Positions 46,589-55,750 of a stretch of 64,000 nt of DNA are shown here, piece by piece. Position numbers and translations under genes: made by a program. The notes beneath the pieces are model-generated. The model searched no databases. It was not told where the DNA came from and saw only the letters and a list, made by a program, of their open reading frames with translations. Position 1 is the stretch's first letter, and each line of letters opens with the position of its first letter. The stretch comes from Lysobacter_C viscosus (GTDB lineage Bacteria > Pseudomonadota > Gammaproteobacteria > Xanthomonadales > Xanthomonadaceae), in NCBI RefSeq assembly GCF_046600715.1, contig NZ_JBJMAV010000001.1:730659-794658 (forward strand). The letters are read 5' to 3'.

Positions 46589-47335
46589 ATGGCGCGGCAG
46601 GCGAGGCTGGCCGTGGTCAGCGGCGGGATCGGTGGACTGGGCAGCGAGATCTGCCGCGCGCTGGCGCTGGAAGGCCATCGCGTGGTGGCGATCGACCTGC
46701 CCGCGGGTGCCGACCGGCTGTCATGTTTCAGGGAACGGACCGAAGCGCTCGACGTCCAACTTGAAACGGCCGATGTGGGTGACTTCGCGGCCTGCCGGGC
46801 AGTGATCGACCGCATTGAACGCGAGCACGGCACCGTCGACATCCTGGTCAACGCCGCCGGCATCACCCGCGACACGCGCCTGGCGAACATGGAACAGGCG
46901 CAATGGGACGACGTGCTCCGGGTCAACCTGGACGGCGTGTTCAACCTGTGCCGGCATGTCGTCGCCGGGATGGTCGCGCGCGGGTTCGGCCGCATCGTCA
47001 ACATCAGCTCGGTGAACGGGCAGACTGGGCAGTACGGACAGACCAACTACGCCGCAGCCAAGGCCGGCATGCACGGGTTCACCATGGCCCTGGCACGCGA
47101 AGTGGCGCGCAAGGGCGTGACGGTGAATTCGGTCTCGCCCGGCTACTGCGAAACGGCGATGGTGATGGCCGTGCCCGACGCGGTTCTCGAACGCATCGTC
47201 GAGTCCGTTCCGGTGGGACGGCTGGGGCGCCCGGCTGAGATCGCCCGCGCGGTGACGTTCCTCACCGCGGAAGATGCCGGTTTCATCACCGGTGCCAACC
47301 TGCCGGTCAACGGCGGGCTGTTCATGAGCTTCTGA
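46589..47335 (+). CDS. Second PhaB-like acetoacetyl-CoA reductase
   Basis: 248-residue SDR closely resembling the first (NAAGITRDTRL, NISSVNGQTGQYGQ, NYAAAKAGM, and PGYCETAMVMAVP). The cofactor motif is SGGIGGLGSEI. Catalytic Ser, Tyr and Lys are kept. Only 29 bases after phaR, so co-transcribed. A TTG overlapping the phaR stop (46556) is an alternative start. It may have a different chain-length or cofactor preference (inference). Confidence 0.87.
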   Translation: MARQARLAVVSGGIGGLGSEICRALALEGHRVVAIDLPAGADRLSCFRERTEALDVQLETADVGDFAACRAVIDRIEREHGTVDILVNAAGITRDTRLANMEQAQWDDVLRVNLDGVFNLCRHVVAGMVARGFGRIVNISSVNGQTGQYGQTNYAAAKAGMHGFTMALAREVARKGVTVNSVSPGYCETAMVMAVPDAVLERIVESVPVGRLGRPAEIARAVTFLTAEDAGFITGANLPVNGGLFMSF

Positions 47336-47427
47336 GCACTCGCGACGCTGCGACCCCCAGGCTCCCGCTGCAGGATGTGCCTGTGGCAGTACTGACCGCC
47401 GTCCGGTGGCCGGCCCATGATCGGACC

Positions 47428-48339
47428 TTACCGGCAATACTTCGCGCGGAACGCCTCGGCTTGCGGCATCAGCGACTGCAGTGTCTGCATGCGGTTCGCG
47501 GGGTCGGGGTGGGTCGAAGCGAACTCCGGCGGGCGCTCCCCGCCCCCGATCTGCGACATGCGCTGCCACAGCGGCACCGCCTCGTTGGGGTCATAGCACG
47601 CCGCCGCGGCCAGCATCAGCCCGACCTCGTCGGCCTGGGTCTCGTGGTCCCGGCCGTAGGGCAGCACGAAACCGTACTGCGCGCCCGCACCCAGTGCGGC
47701 CATCACCGCCTGCTGCTGCTGCGGGTCCATGCCGCCCACCGCCATGCCCGCGGCGATCTGCCCCATCTGCACCAGCTTCTGCTGCGCCATGCGCTGGCTG
47801 CCGTGCCGCAACAGCGCGTGGGCGATCTCGTGGCCCATCACCACCGCCATGCCGTCCTGGTTCTCGACGATGGGAAGCAGGCCCGTGTACACCGCCATCT
47901 TGCCGCCAGGCAAGCAGAAAGCGTTGGCCTGGTCTGACTGGATCACCGCCACGTCCCACTGGAACGACTCGTAGTCGGTCGGAGCGGGTTGCTGGTTCAG
48001 CGCGGCAAGTTCGGCGGTCACTTCGGGCACCCGCTCCACCAGCCGCTGCGCGATTTCACGCACCTGCTGGCTGACCTGGGCATCGGGCGGCATCAGCGCG
48101 CCCTGGGCCTTCGCATCGCCCAGCACCTGGTCGAACGCCTGCGCCCCGAGCTGCACCTCTTCCTCTGCCGACGCCCCGTAGCGCGCCTTCTCGCCGGTGT
48201 ACGGATCGACCTCGGCGTTCCCGAACCAGGACCACGCGGCATAGCCTGCGAACAGCAGCAGGATCCACCAGCGCATGCCACCGAAACCACGACGACGCCC
48301 ACCTGCCGACGCCTGCCTGCCCACCGAACCGATCCTCAT
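47428..48339 (-). CDS. M48-family metalloprotease, membrane-anchored
   Basis: 303 residues with one N-terminal helix (MRWWILLLFAGYAAWSWFG) and a peptidase M48 domain (about 70-300). Zinc motif VVMGHEIAHALLRHG; third ligand in DHETQADEVGL. Resembles LoiP/YcaL-type periplasmic proteases that clear outer-membrane proteins, but has no lipobox. The ATG at 48339 has GAGGG upstream. Convergent with the PhaB-like gene. Confidence 0.88.
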   Translation of the reverse strand: MRIGSVGRQASAGGRRRGFGGMRWWILLLFAGYAAWSWFGNAEVDPYTGEKARYGASAEEEVQLGAQAFDQVLGDAKAQGALMPPDAQVSQQVREIAQRLVERVPEVTAELAALNQQPAPTDYESFQWDVAVIQSDQANAFCLPGGKMAVYTGLLPIVENQDGMAVVMGHEIAHALLRHGSQRMAQQKLVQMGQIAAGMAVGGMDPQQQQAVMAALGAGAQYGFVLPYGRDHETQADEVGLMLAAAACYDPNEAVPLWQRMSQIGGGERPPEFASTHPDPANRMQTLQSLMPQAEAFRAKYCR

Positions 48340-48406
48340 TCGAACGCCCTCGTCAACGTTGCACAACTGGCCTGGACATCACCGCATCCAGCGGGGGCGG
48401 GCGCGA

Positions 48407-50272
48407 TCAGATCTCGCGCACCACCCGGAAGCCGATACGGGCGTTGGTGGTATCGGACTGGCTGGCCACGCGCCACGCCGACCGGGTATGGGCGGGCGAA
48501 CTCGCCCAAGAACCGCCCCTCACCACGCGGGTGCGGCAACCGGGATTGACCCACGCCTGGCCATCGTCCGGCGCACGGCGGTAGTTGTCGTGCCAGCAGT
48601 CCGCCACCCACTCGCTGACATTGCCGGCCATGTCGTGAAGACCGAATGCATTGGGACGGTAGCTCTCCACGGGAGCAGGCCCCCATGCATCGTCGTCATA
48701 GCCCTCGAATGAATTGCGCCATTCCCGACCACTCGGAGAACGCTCCCCGCCGCCGGTGAAATTGCCCGCCCGCGCCGGCGGCCCGCCGTTGCCCCACGGG
48801 TAGCGCGCCGGGCTGCCGGCGCGCAGTGCGTACTCGAACTCCGCCTCGCTGGGCAGCCGGTAGCGCTGGCCGGTCTGCGCCGAAAGCCATTCGGCGTAGG
48901 CAAGCGCGTCCTGCGCGCTGACGTGCACCACCGGCATCGACGGATCGGCGCGCTTGCCGGTGTAGTCCGAGCGCCAGTCGACGTTGCTGCGCCTGACCAG
49001 GTTGCCGCTGCGTTCGTCGTAGGCGATGGAGTAGCCCCTGCGGGTGGCGCGCGGCTCGTAGCCACTGGCCGCGACGAAGCGCCCGAACTCGTCCACCGTG
49101 ACTTCGTGGCGTGCGACCGCCAGCCCGCGCGGAAAGCGGATGTTGCGCGTCGGCCGCTCGGCATCGGTGGCATCGCGCTCGGCATCGCCCGCGCCCATGC
49201 GGAAGGCGCCGTGCGGGACGACCACCAGCTCCGGCCCGCGGCCGCCATTGCGCAGGGCGTCGGTAAAGGCCTGCCCCGGCCGGAACAGGCCGTAGTGGGC
49301 GGCCAGGTCGATGCGCTCACGCAGCTGGGCGGCGGCGGGGTCGCCGGGCCGGGCGATGCGCAGCAATTCGGCCAGGTGGGTGCGCGCCTCTCCCAGCCCG
49401 CCGGGTTCGCCCAGCGCCGCGAGCCCCTGGTCACGCAGGTCGCCGATGCGGGCGGCACGTTGCCGGGCGATGCGCTGGCGGGCATGGTCAACCGTCTCGA
49501 ACCCGGGACGCACCTCCGCTGCTGCCTGCAGCCAGCGTTCCGCACCGTCGAAATCGTCCTCGCCGGCGGCGACTTCGGCACGCCGGATCAATGCACTTTC
49601 CGACGCTGCAATGCCCTGCATCGCGCGCACGTCGCCCGGTCGGAGCTCGAGCGCCTGCCGGAACAGCGCCAGTGCGCCGTGTTCCCCGTTCTCGCCCACG
49701 CGACCCGCATTGAGTGCTTCCTCGCCCAGCCGGTTGGCGCGTTGCGCCTCGTCGACCGTCTCCAGCCGCGACAGGTAGGCCTCCGATGGGGCACCCTCCG
49801 GGGCAACGGCCCGGACCACGGCGCCGACCTCGTGTGCGACGCGCAGGGCCGCCGGGTTGCGGTCGATTTCCGCCAGCGCGGCATCGCCCCTTGCGACCAG
49901 GGCCGACAGCGCCTGCTGCAGGCCGGCCTTCGCCTCTGCGTCGTCGGGTGCGTGCCGGGTGAGGGCGACATACAACGGGATGGCCGAGCGTGCGTCATCG
50001 AACAGGCGCCCCGATTCCAGTGCCTCCGCCGCCTGCGCCTTGAGCCTTGCGAATGCGGCGTCTTCCACCGGCACGGCGGGAAGCGACCAGGGCGCAACCG
50101 GCGAGACCGCCTGGTCGGCGCTGACGGTGACGATGGGTGCGCGCGCCGTGGGTTGCGAGGTCGCAGGGCTGGCGGGGTCGGATCCTGAAGCATCGTCGCC
50201 ACGCCCGCAGCCGACCGTCAGCACCGCCAGCGCGAGTACGGTCCAAGCAATCGCAGTACGGGGTCGGTGCAA
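48407..50272 (-). CDS. Lipoprotein with formylglycine-enzyme-like (SUMF1/FGE-sulfatase) domain
   Basis: 621 residues from a TTG start with GGAGG four bases upstream. The lipobox VLTVGC gives a lipoprotein. The middle (about 60-370) is alpha-helical, TPR-like. The C-terminal FGE domain (about 380-620) shows HEVTVDEFGRFVAASG, RLPSEAEFEYALRAG, GLHDMAGNVSEWVAD and VVRGGSW. It lacks an obvious pair of active-site cysteines, so it is probably a binding or structural SUMF1 domain. Divergent from rnd. Confidence 0.8.
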   Translation of the reverse strand: MHRPRTAIAWTVLALAVLTVGCGRGDDASGSDPASPATSQPTARAPIVTVSADQAVSPVAPWSLPAVPVEDAAFARLKAQAAEALESGRLFDDARSAIPLYVALTRHAPDDAEAKAGLQQALSALVARGDAALAEIDRNPAALRVAHEVGAVVRAVAPEGAPSEAYLSRLETVDEAQRANRLGEEALNAGRVGENGEHGALALFRQALELRPGDVRAMQGIAASESALIRRAEVAAGEDDFDGAERWLQAAAEVRPGFETVDHARQRIARQRAARIGDLRDQGLAALGEPGGLGEARTHLAELLRIARPGDPAAAQLRERIDLAAHYGLFRPGQAFTDALRNGGRGPELVVVPHGAFRMGAGDAERDATDAERPTRNIRFPRGLAVARHEVTVDEFGRFVAASGYEPRATRRGYSIAYDERSGNLVRRSNVDWRSDYTGKRADPSMPVVHVSAQDALAYAEWLSAQTGQRYRLPSEAEFEYALRAGSPARYPWGNGGPPARAGNFTGGGERSPSGREWRNSFEGYDDDAWGPAPVESYRPNAFGLHDMAGNVSEWVADCWHDNYRRAPDDGQAWVNPGCRTRVVRGGSWASSPAHTRSAWRVASQSDTTNARIGFRVVREI

Positions 50273-50414
50273 ACGTCCTCCAGGGGGCTCGTGGGTGTGG
50301 GCGCAGGGCACACTGGCGCAGGTGCGCGCCGGCAGCCACCCACGCCACCGGGGCGGTTGGCCCGGCGAAAGTAGGCTATTGTCGCCCGCCCCGGCAACCT
50401 GCCCGTGAACCCCG

Positions 50415-51518
50415 GTGCCCCGACCCGTGCCACGCTGGATCCAAGACCCCGCCGAATTGCTCGCCTGCTTCTCCAGCCCGCCTGCGCGCATCGGGCTGGA
50501 TACCGAATTCATCCGCGAGCGCACCTACTGGCCGCAACTGGCCCTCGTGCAGATCGCCATCGAAACCGGCAATGGACTCGACATCCTGCTGGTCGATCCG
50601 CTCGTGCCGGGAATGACCGATGCCCTGGGCACCTTGCTGGCAGACACCCGCGTTCTGAAGGTGATGCACAGCCCCAGCGAGGACCTGGTCGCCTTCAAGC
50701 ATGCATGCGATACGGTGCCCCGGCCGCTGTTCGATACCCAGTTGGCCGCAGCGCTTGCCGGCATCGCAGGCGGCATGGGCTACCAGAAGCTGGTCGAGCG
50801 CGTGACCGGCATTGCGCTGGCCAAGGGCGAGACCCGCTCGGACTGGCTACGTCGGCCGCTCTCCCCGTCACAGCTGGAATACGCAGCCGACGACGTGCGC
50901 CACCTGTTCGAGCTGCATGACACGCTCGCGTCCGAACTGGACCGGTTGGGCCGGCGCGAGTGGCTGGCCGAAGACGCCGAGCGCACGCTCGCCAACGCCG
51001 ACAGCGGCGACATCGAACGCTGGCCGCACCTGTCGCTGCGCAGCGCGCAGTTCCTGGACCTGGGCGCGCAGCGCCGGCTGGTGCGCCTGCTGCGTTGGCG
51101 GGACCGCTACGCGCGCGACAACGACCGTCCGCGCACGTGGATCCTCGATAACGAGCTCGCCGTCGCCATCGCCCGCATGCCCCCCGCCGACCGGGGCGCA
51201 CTGCAGGCGCAACTCGATGCGCACCCCAAAGCACCGCGCAAGCTGGGCGACGCCATCTGGGACGCCTTGCAGCACCCCCTCGACGACGAGCTCGATGCCC
51301 CCGACGCCAGCGTGTCCGAGCGCCGCGACAAGCAGGCACTGCGACAACTGCAGGATGCGGTCGCAGCGCTCAGCGCGGAGCTGGGCCTGCCCGACGGCGT
51401 CCTGGCCTCGCGCCGCTGGCTGGAAGCCCTGCTTGACCACGGCCAATGGCCCGATGCGCTGGCTGGATGGCGGCGCGAAACCCTGGAACCGCAACTGCGC
51501 CCGTTGCTTGACCGCTGA
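50415..51518 (+). CDS. rnd: Ribonuclease D
   Basis: 3'-5' exoribonuclease trimming tRNA precursors. 367 residues. DEDDy motifs: RIGLDTEFIRERTYWP (Exo I), KVMHSPSEDL (Exo II) and LEYAADDVRHLFELH with Tyr (Exo III). HRDC domain (about 205-285). The annotated GTG is 50415; a GTG at 50427 (PRWIQDPAELL) gives an N-terminus closer to homologues. Neither has a clear SD. Confidence 0.94.
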   Translation: MPRPVPRWIQDPAELLACFSSPPARIGLDTEFIRERTYWPQLALVQIAIETGNGLDILLVDPLVPGMTDALGTLLADTRVLKVMHSPSEDLVAFKHACDTVPRPLFDTQLAAALAGIAGGMGYQKLVERVTGIALAKGETRSDWLRRPLSPSQLEYAADDVRHLFELHDTLASELDRLGRREWLAEDAERTLANADSGDIERWPHLSLRSAQFLDLGAQRRLVRLLRWRDRYARDNDRPRTWILDNELAVAIARMPPADRGALQAQLDAHPKAPRKLGDAIWDALQHPLDDELDAPDASVSERRDKQALRQLQDAVAALSAELGLPDGVLASRRWLEALLDHGQWPDALAGWRRETLEPQLRPLLDR

Positions 51519-51671
51519 GCCGGATCCGCCGTTGCAAGGCGGCTTCGACGGCCACCATCGGGCTTGCGAAGGGCCTGCGTCACGGCACGCGACAACGCCG
51601 AACCTGCGTGCACCCGGCCAGGATTGCGGGCTGGTATCGATGCCGGCAGCCGGATAGACTCCGTGCCACGT

Positions 51672-51747
51672 GGGGCGGTAGCTCAGCTGGGAGAGCGTCG
51701 CGTTCGCATCGCGAAGGTCAGGGGTTCGATCCCCCTCCGCTCCACCA
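51672..51747 (+). tRNA. tRNA-Ala (anticodon CGC)
   Basis: 76-base cloverleaf with CCA. Anticodon stem TCGCG/CGCGA encloses TTCGCAT, giving anticodon CGC for GCG. T arm AGGGGTTCGATCCCCCT; acceptor GGGGCGG/CCGCTCC. A TAGACT hexamer lies at 51655-51660. Confidence 0.97.
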
Positions 51748-51759
51748 TCTGGATTCCCG

Positions 51760-51793
51760 AAGGCCCCGGCGTCGCGCAGACGCCGGGGCCTTT
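51760..51793 (+). terminator. Intrinsic terminator after tRNA-Ala
   Basis: AAGGCCCCGGCGTC, loop GCGCA, GACGCCGGGGCCTT then T: a perfect 14-bp stem 12 bases past the tRNA. The T-run is short. Confidence 0.8.
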
Positions 51794-51817
51794 CGCTTGC
51801 GCGCTATGCTCGCCCGC

Positions 51818-53257
51818 ATGCCTGATGCCGTCGCCGCCCGCCCCCGTCGCCGCCCGCTGGCCGGCATCGCGCCCGCCCTGTTCGCGCTGGGCCTTGCCGC
51901 GTGCGTGGCCGCCTGCGTGGCCGAGGTCGCGCATGCGGCACAGCGCGAGCCGGCACCTGCGATCACCGGCATGGACGACCCTGCGCGCTGGACCCCGGCG
52001 TACTGGATCGAGCGCGCGCCCGACGCCGGACAGGTCCTCGCTTCACCCGGGCTGATCGAGGCCCGCAATACCCGCCTGCTGCGCGAAGACCCGTCGCTGC
52101 ACGACCTCGCGGCAATCGGACCGGTGCTGGAACGTGCCAGGGTGGTCGACTGGATCGAGTCGATTTCCCGCCGGCCGACAGCGCCGCGCCATGACGCGTC
52201 GGGCGCGCCGGTGCCGGCCACCACCTTCGACGCCCTGCTCGATGCTCTCGCCCTGGATGCGGTGCCGGCACGCCAGCCCACGCGCTACGGGCTGGTGGTG
52301 CGCCGGGCGGCCCTGCGCACGTTCCCGACCGGCCTGCGCGTGTTCAGCACACCGGGCGACACCGACATCGACCGGTTCCAGGAAAGCGCGCTGTTCCCCG
52401 GCACCCCGGTGGTGATCGCGCACGCCAGCCGCGACGGCCAGTGGCTGTTCGTCGTAAGCCCGCGCTACGCGGCGTGGATCGAAGCCGGCGGCGTGGCCGA
52501 AGGCGACGCCGACACGGTGCTCGGATTCGCCAACCGCACCCCCTTCCGCTTGGTGACGGGCGCGACCGCGCATACCGTGCTTGCCCCTGACGCCCCGGCG
52601 GTGTCGGCGCTGCAGCTGGACATGGGGACACGGCTGCCGGTGGCGGACACGTCGCCCACGCATGCCGTCAACCGCCAGCACCCGGGCAGCGGCCACGTGG
52701 TGGAGGTGCCGGTGCGAGACGCGGCCGGACGCCTCGCGCTGCAGCCGGCCCTGCTCCCTCGCAGCGCCGATACCGCGGATGCCCCGCTGCCGCTGACCCG
52801 CAGCAACACCATTGCCCAGGCCTTCAAGTTCCTCGGCGAGCGCTACGGCTGGGGCCACGACTACAACGCGCGCGATTGCAGCGGGTTCGTATCCGAGGTC
52901 TACGCAAGCATGGGCGTGCTGTTGCCGCGCAACACCGGCGACCAGGCGCGCAGCCCGGTGCTCGACATCCAGCCGCTGGACGACGCAGGCGCCCGCGCCG
53001 CGGCGCTGTCTACCCTGCAGGTCGGCGACCTCGTGTACGTGCCCGGCCATGTGATGCTGGTGATCGGCCATGCCAACAGCGAACCGTACGTGATCCACGA
53101 CATCCATGGCGGCGGCCAGCGCGATGCGGATGGCGGCGTCGCGCGCCTCCGGCTCAACGGTGTGGTGGTCACCACGCTGCGCAGCCTGGTATTCGAAGAC
53201 GGAACCCCCTACGTGGACCGGGCCAACGCCATCGTCCGCCCCTACGCCATCCGCTGA
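51818..53257 (+). CDS. SH3-type NlpC/P60 peptidoglycan hydrolase
   Basis: 479 residues, exported by a hydrophobic N-terminus (GIAPALFALGLAACVAACVA, possibly a lipobox). Central SH3-like domains (about 150-320). C-terminal NlpC/P60 (about 325-475) with Cys in NARDCSGFVSEVYASMG, His in PGHVMLVIGHAN and a third polar residue in VIHDIHGG. Likely cleaves stem peptides. ATG 51806 or 51818. A YkuD lipoprotein follows. Confidence 0.87.
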   Translation: MPDAVAARPRRRPLAGIAPALFALGLAACVAACVAEVAHAAQREPAPAITGMDDPARWTPAYWIERAPDAGQVLASPGLIEARNTRLLREDPSLHDLAAIGPVLERARVVDWIESISRRPTAPRHDASGAPVPATTFDALLDALALDAVPARQPTRYGLVVRRAALRTFPTGLRVFSTPGDTDIDRFQESALFPGTPVVIAHASRDGQWLFVVSPRYAAWIEAGGVAEGDADTVLGFANRTPFRLVTGATAHTVLAPDAPAVSALQLDMGTRLPVADTSPTHAVNRQHPGSGHVVEVPVRDAAGRLALQPALLPRSADTADAPLPLTRSNTIAQAFKFLGERYGWGHDYNARDCSGFVSEVYASMGVLLPRNTGDQARSPVLDIQPLDDAGARAAALSTLQVGDLVYVPGHVMLVIGHANSEPYVIHDIHGGGQRDADGGVARLRLNGVVVTTLRSLVFEDGTPYVDRANAIVRPYAIR

Positions 53258-53297
53258 CCGACCCGAACGCCCACCCCCGCTCCCGCGAGGCACCCGC

Positions 53298-54089
53298 ATG
53301 CAGCAGCCGACCCTGCCCTTCCGATCCGCCACCCGATGGCTGCTGGCCGCGCTCGTGGTATTGGCTTCAGCGGGCTGCGCGAGCAGGGTGGTTCCGCCGG
53401 CGCCGCTGGCAGCGGGCTCGGACCAGTTGGTGCTGGTCACCACCGCCGGCTGGGACAACAGCGATGCCACCGTTCGCCGCTACCGCCGCGAGGGCGGCAC
53501 GTGGCGGCAAGTGGGCGAACCCTGGCCCGCGATCATCGGCCGCACCGGCGCGGCGTGGGGCACCGGGCTGCATCCGGCGGTCGCGGGCGGCCCGGTCAAG
53601 CGCGAGGGCGACGGCCGCGCGCCGGCCGGCGTGTTCGCCATCGGCGATGCGTTCGGCTATGCCGCCACGGCCGACACCGCCCTGCCCTACCGGGCCATGA
53701 CCGCCGGTGACTGGTGCATCGACGTGCCCGGTTCACCGCTGTACAACCGGATCGTCAGCGTCCAGGACGTGGGCGCCGATGCCATCGTGGGCTCGACCGA
53801 GCCCATGCGGCGCGACCTGCACAAGCAGGGTGATGCGCGCTACGTGCTGGGCTTCGTGATCGAACACAACACCGCCGCCGTACCGCGTGCCGGCAGCTGC
53901 ATCTTCGCCCACGTGTGGAAGTCCCCGCAGACCCCGACCGCCGGCTGCACGGCAATGGACGCCGGGCACATGCAGGCCTTGCTGGCGTGGCTGGACCCCG
54001 CCGCCCGACCGCTGTTCGTGCTGCTGCCCACGCCCGAGCACGCACGCCTGCATGCCGCGTGGGGGCTGCCCGCCCCCGCCGGGGACTGA
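53298..54089 (+). CDS. L,D-transpeptidase (YkuD)-like lipoprotein
   Basis: 263 residues, lipobox LASAGC. The YkuD-type catalytic stretch is FAHVWKSPQTPTAGCTAM, with the His and Cys (usual form HxxxxxxxxSxGC; here TAGC in place of SxGC). Preceding blocks are PAGVFAIGDAFGYA and FVIEHNT. Acts in the envelope on peptidoglycan or cross-links (by family). 40 bases after the NlpC gene, probably co-transcribed. Confidence 0.78.
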   Translation: MQQPTLPFRSATRWLLAALVVLASAGCASRVVPPAPLAAGSDQLVLVTTAGWDNSDATVRRYRREGGTWRQVGEPWPAIIGRTGAAWGTGLHPAVAGGPVKREGDGRAPAGVFAIGDAFGYAATADTALPYRAMTAGDWCIDVPGSPLYNRIVSVQDVGADAIVGSTEPMRRDLHKQGDARYVLGFVIEHNTAAVPRAGSCIFAHVWKSPQTPTAGCTAMDAGHMQALLAWLDPAARPLFVLLPTPEHARLHAAWGLPAPAGD

Positions 54090-54123
54090 TCAGACCGCTG
54101 CCTTCGTTACCCAAGGAGTCCGC

Positions 54124-55464
54124 ATGCCACTGCCACCCGCACCCCCTTCCCACCCGCCCGGAACCGACCCCGCCACCGGCCTGGTGCGGGCGGTCGGACG
54201 CTGGCAGATCGTGGGCCTGTCGATCAATGACGTGGTCGGCAGTGGCATCTACCTGCTGCCTGCCGCGGCGGCGCTGCTGCTGGGCGGCGCCAGCCTGTGG
54301 GCGATCCTCGCCGCCGGCCTGGCGGTCACGCTGCTGGTGCTGTGCTACGCGCAGGCCTCGAGCCACTTCGAGGGGCCCGGGGGTGCGTATCTGTATGCAC
54401 GCGAAGCATTCGGTCCCTTCGCCGGCTTCCTGACCGGCTGGATGACGCTGATCACCCGCGTCACCGTCGCCGCCGCGCTCAGCAACGGACTGGCGCTGGC
54501 GGTGTCGCTGTTCTGGCCATGGGCGTCCACGGTCCCGGGGCGTACCGCCATCGTGGTCGCGTCGCTCGGCCTGCTGACGTGGATCAACCTGGTCGGCGTG
54601 CGCACCGCAGCGCGCGCGGGCGTGGCACTGACCATCGCCAAGCTGCTGCCGCTGCTGTTCTTCGTCGTTGTCGGCCTGGCGTACATGGACTGGTCGGCCG
54701 TGCGACTGGAGGCGCTGCCGCTGGACCAGCCGGCGCAACTGGGCGAGGCCGCACTGCTGTTGCTGTTCGCCTACGCCGGTTTCGAGAACACCCCGGCCGC
54801 GGCCGGCGAGTACCGCAACCCGCGCCGCGACGTGCCGTTCGCGCTGGTGGCGATGATCGCGCTGGTCACCGCGCTGTACGTGCTGGTACAGATGGTCGCG
54901 CAGGGCACCCTGCCGGCGCTGGCGCAATCGGAAACGCCCCTGGCGGAGGCCGCGGCGGGGTTCGCGGGCCGCGGCGCGGCGCTGTTGCTGACGGTGGGCG
55001 CGGCGATCTCGATCCTAGGGACCAACTTCAACACCATGCTGTTCGGCCCCCGCTACATGTATGCGCTGGCCCTCGACGGCTACCTCCCGCGGCCGCTGGC
55101 ACGGTTGCATCCGCGCTGGCGAACGCCGGTTGTCGCGATCATCGTGCAGGCCGGTCTGGCGGTCGCCCTCGCGCTGACCGGCTCGTTCGTGGAGCTGGCG
55201 CTGCTGTCGGTGATCGCCCGGTTGTTCGCGTACGTGGCCACGGCCTGCGCGGCGATCGTCCTGCAGCGCCGGCATCCGCACCGCGAGGGCGCGCTCCGCC
55301 TGCCCGGTGGGCCACTGATCCCGGTCGCGGCGATCGTGTTGTCGCTTGCGCTGTTGGCCAGCGCCAGCCTGGCCAACCTGGCGATGGGGGCCGCCGCGAT
55401 CGCGCTGGGCGCGGTCGTGTATGCCTTTCGCCGCCCCCCGCTCCCGGGCGGATCCGCACCCTGA
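54124..55464 (+). CDS. APC-family amino acid/amine permease
   Basis: 446 residues with about 12 hydrophobic helices. Family start GLSINDVVGSGIYLLPAAAA (unwound helix 1 with GxG) and EGPGGAYLYAREAFGPF are APC hallmarks. SD AAGGAG 7 bases before ATG 54124. Substrate not deducible. Follows the YkuD gene by 34 bases. Confidence 0.9.
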   Translation: MPLPPAPPSHPPGTDPATGLVRAVGRWQIVGLSINDVVGSGIYLLPAAAALLLGGASLWAILAAGLAVTLLVLCYAQASSHFEGPGGAYLYAREAFGPFAGFLTGWMTLITRVTVAAALSNGLALAVSLFWPWASTVPGRTAIVVASLGLLTWINLVGVRTAARAGVALTIAKLLPLLFFVVVGLAYMDWSAVRLEALPLDQPAQLGEAALLLLFAYAGFENTPAAAGEYRNPRRDVPFALVAMIALVTALYVLVQMVAQGTLPALAQSETPLAEAAAGFAGRGAALLLTVGAAISILGTNFNTMLFGPRYMYALALDGYLPRPLARLHPRWRTPVVAIIVQAGLAVALALTGSFVELALLSVIARLFAYVATACAAIVLQRRHPHREGALRLPGGPLIPVAAIVLSLALLASASLANLAMGAAAIALGAVVYAFRRPPLPGGSAP

Positions 55465-55544
55465 CCCGCCCGATCGGCCTCGATTGGCCCCGACAAGCTC
55501 CCGCATGCGAAAATCCCGGGGCTGACCGGGCCCGTCCCGGCCTT

Positions 55545-55621
55545 GGCCCCGTAGCTCAGCTGGATAGAGCATCCCCCTCCTAAGGGGAAGGTCACACGTT
55601 CGAATCGTGTCGGGGTCGCCA
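55545..55621 (+). tRNA. tRNA-Arg (anticodon CCT)
   Basis: 77-base cloverleaf with CCA. Anticodon stem TCCCC/GGGGA, loop CTCCTAA, anticodon CCT for AGG. T arm ACACGTTCGAATCGTGT; acceptor GGCCCCG/CGGGGTC with one G-U pair. Confidence 0.96.
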
Positions 55622-55646
55622 CCCATCGCCTATCGGCGGTGCAGCA

Positions 55647-55720
55647 GTAGCGGCTTGCGCCGCGACTACCGCCGATCCGGATCACCCGGTGCGGTCCGTC
55701 GCGGCTGACGTCGCTACTAC
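55647..55720. repeat. REP-like inverted units, GTAGCGGC variant
   Basis: GTAGCGGCTTGCGCCGC followed by GACTAC (55647-55669), and an inverted similar unit GTCGCGGCTGACGTCGCTAC ending TAC (55698-55720). Related to, but distinct from, the GTAGGAGCG family. Lies between tRNA-Arg and the aldehyde dehydrogenase gene. Confidence 0.6.
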
Positions 55721-55750
55721 CGCTTCGTTTCCCACTACAGGAGTTCCCCC

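Noticed and set aside
53887..55464. Upstream extension of the APC permease over the YkuD gene
   Set aside because: AAGGAG lies directly before ATG 54124, and the longer frame is the shadow of the preceding gene.
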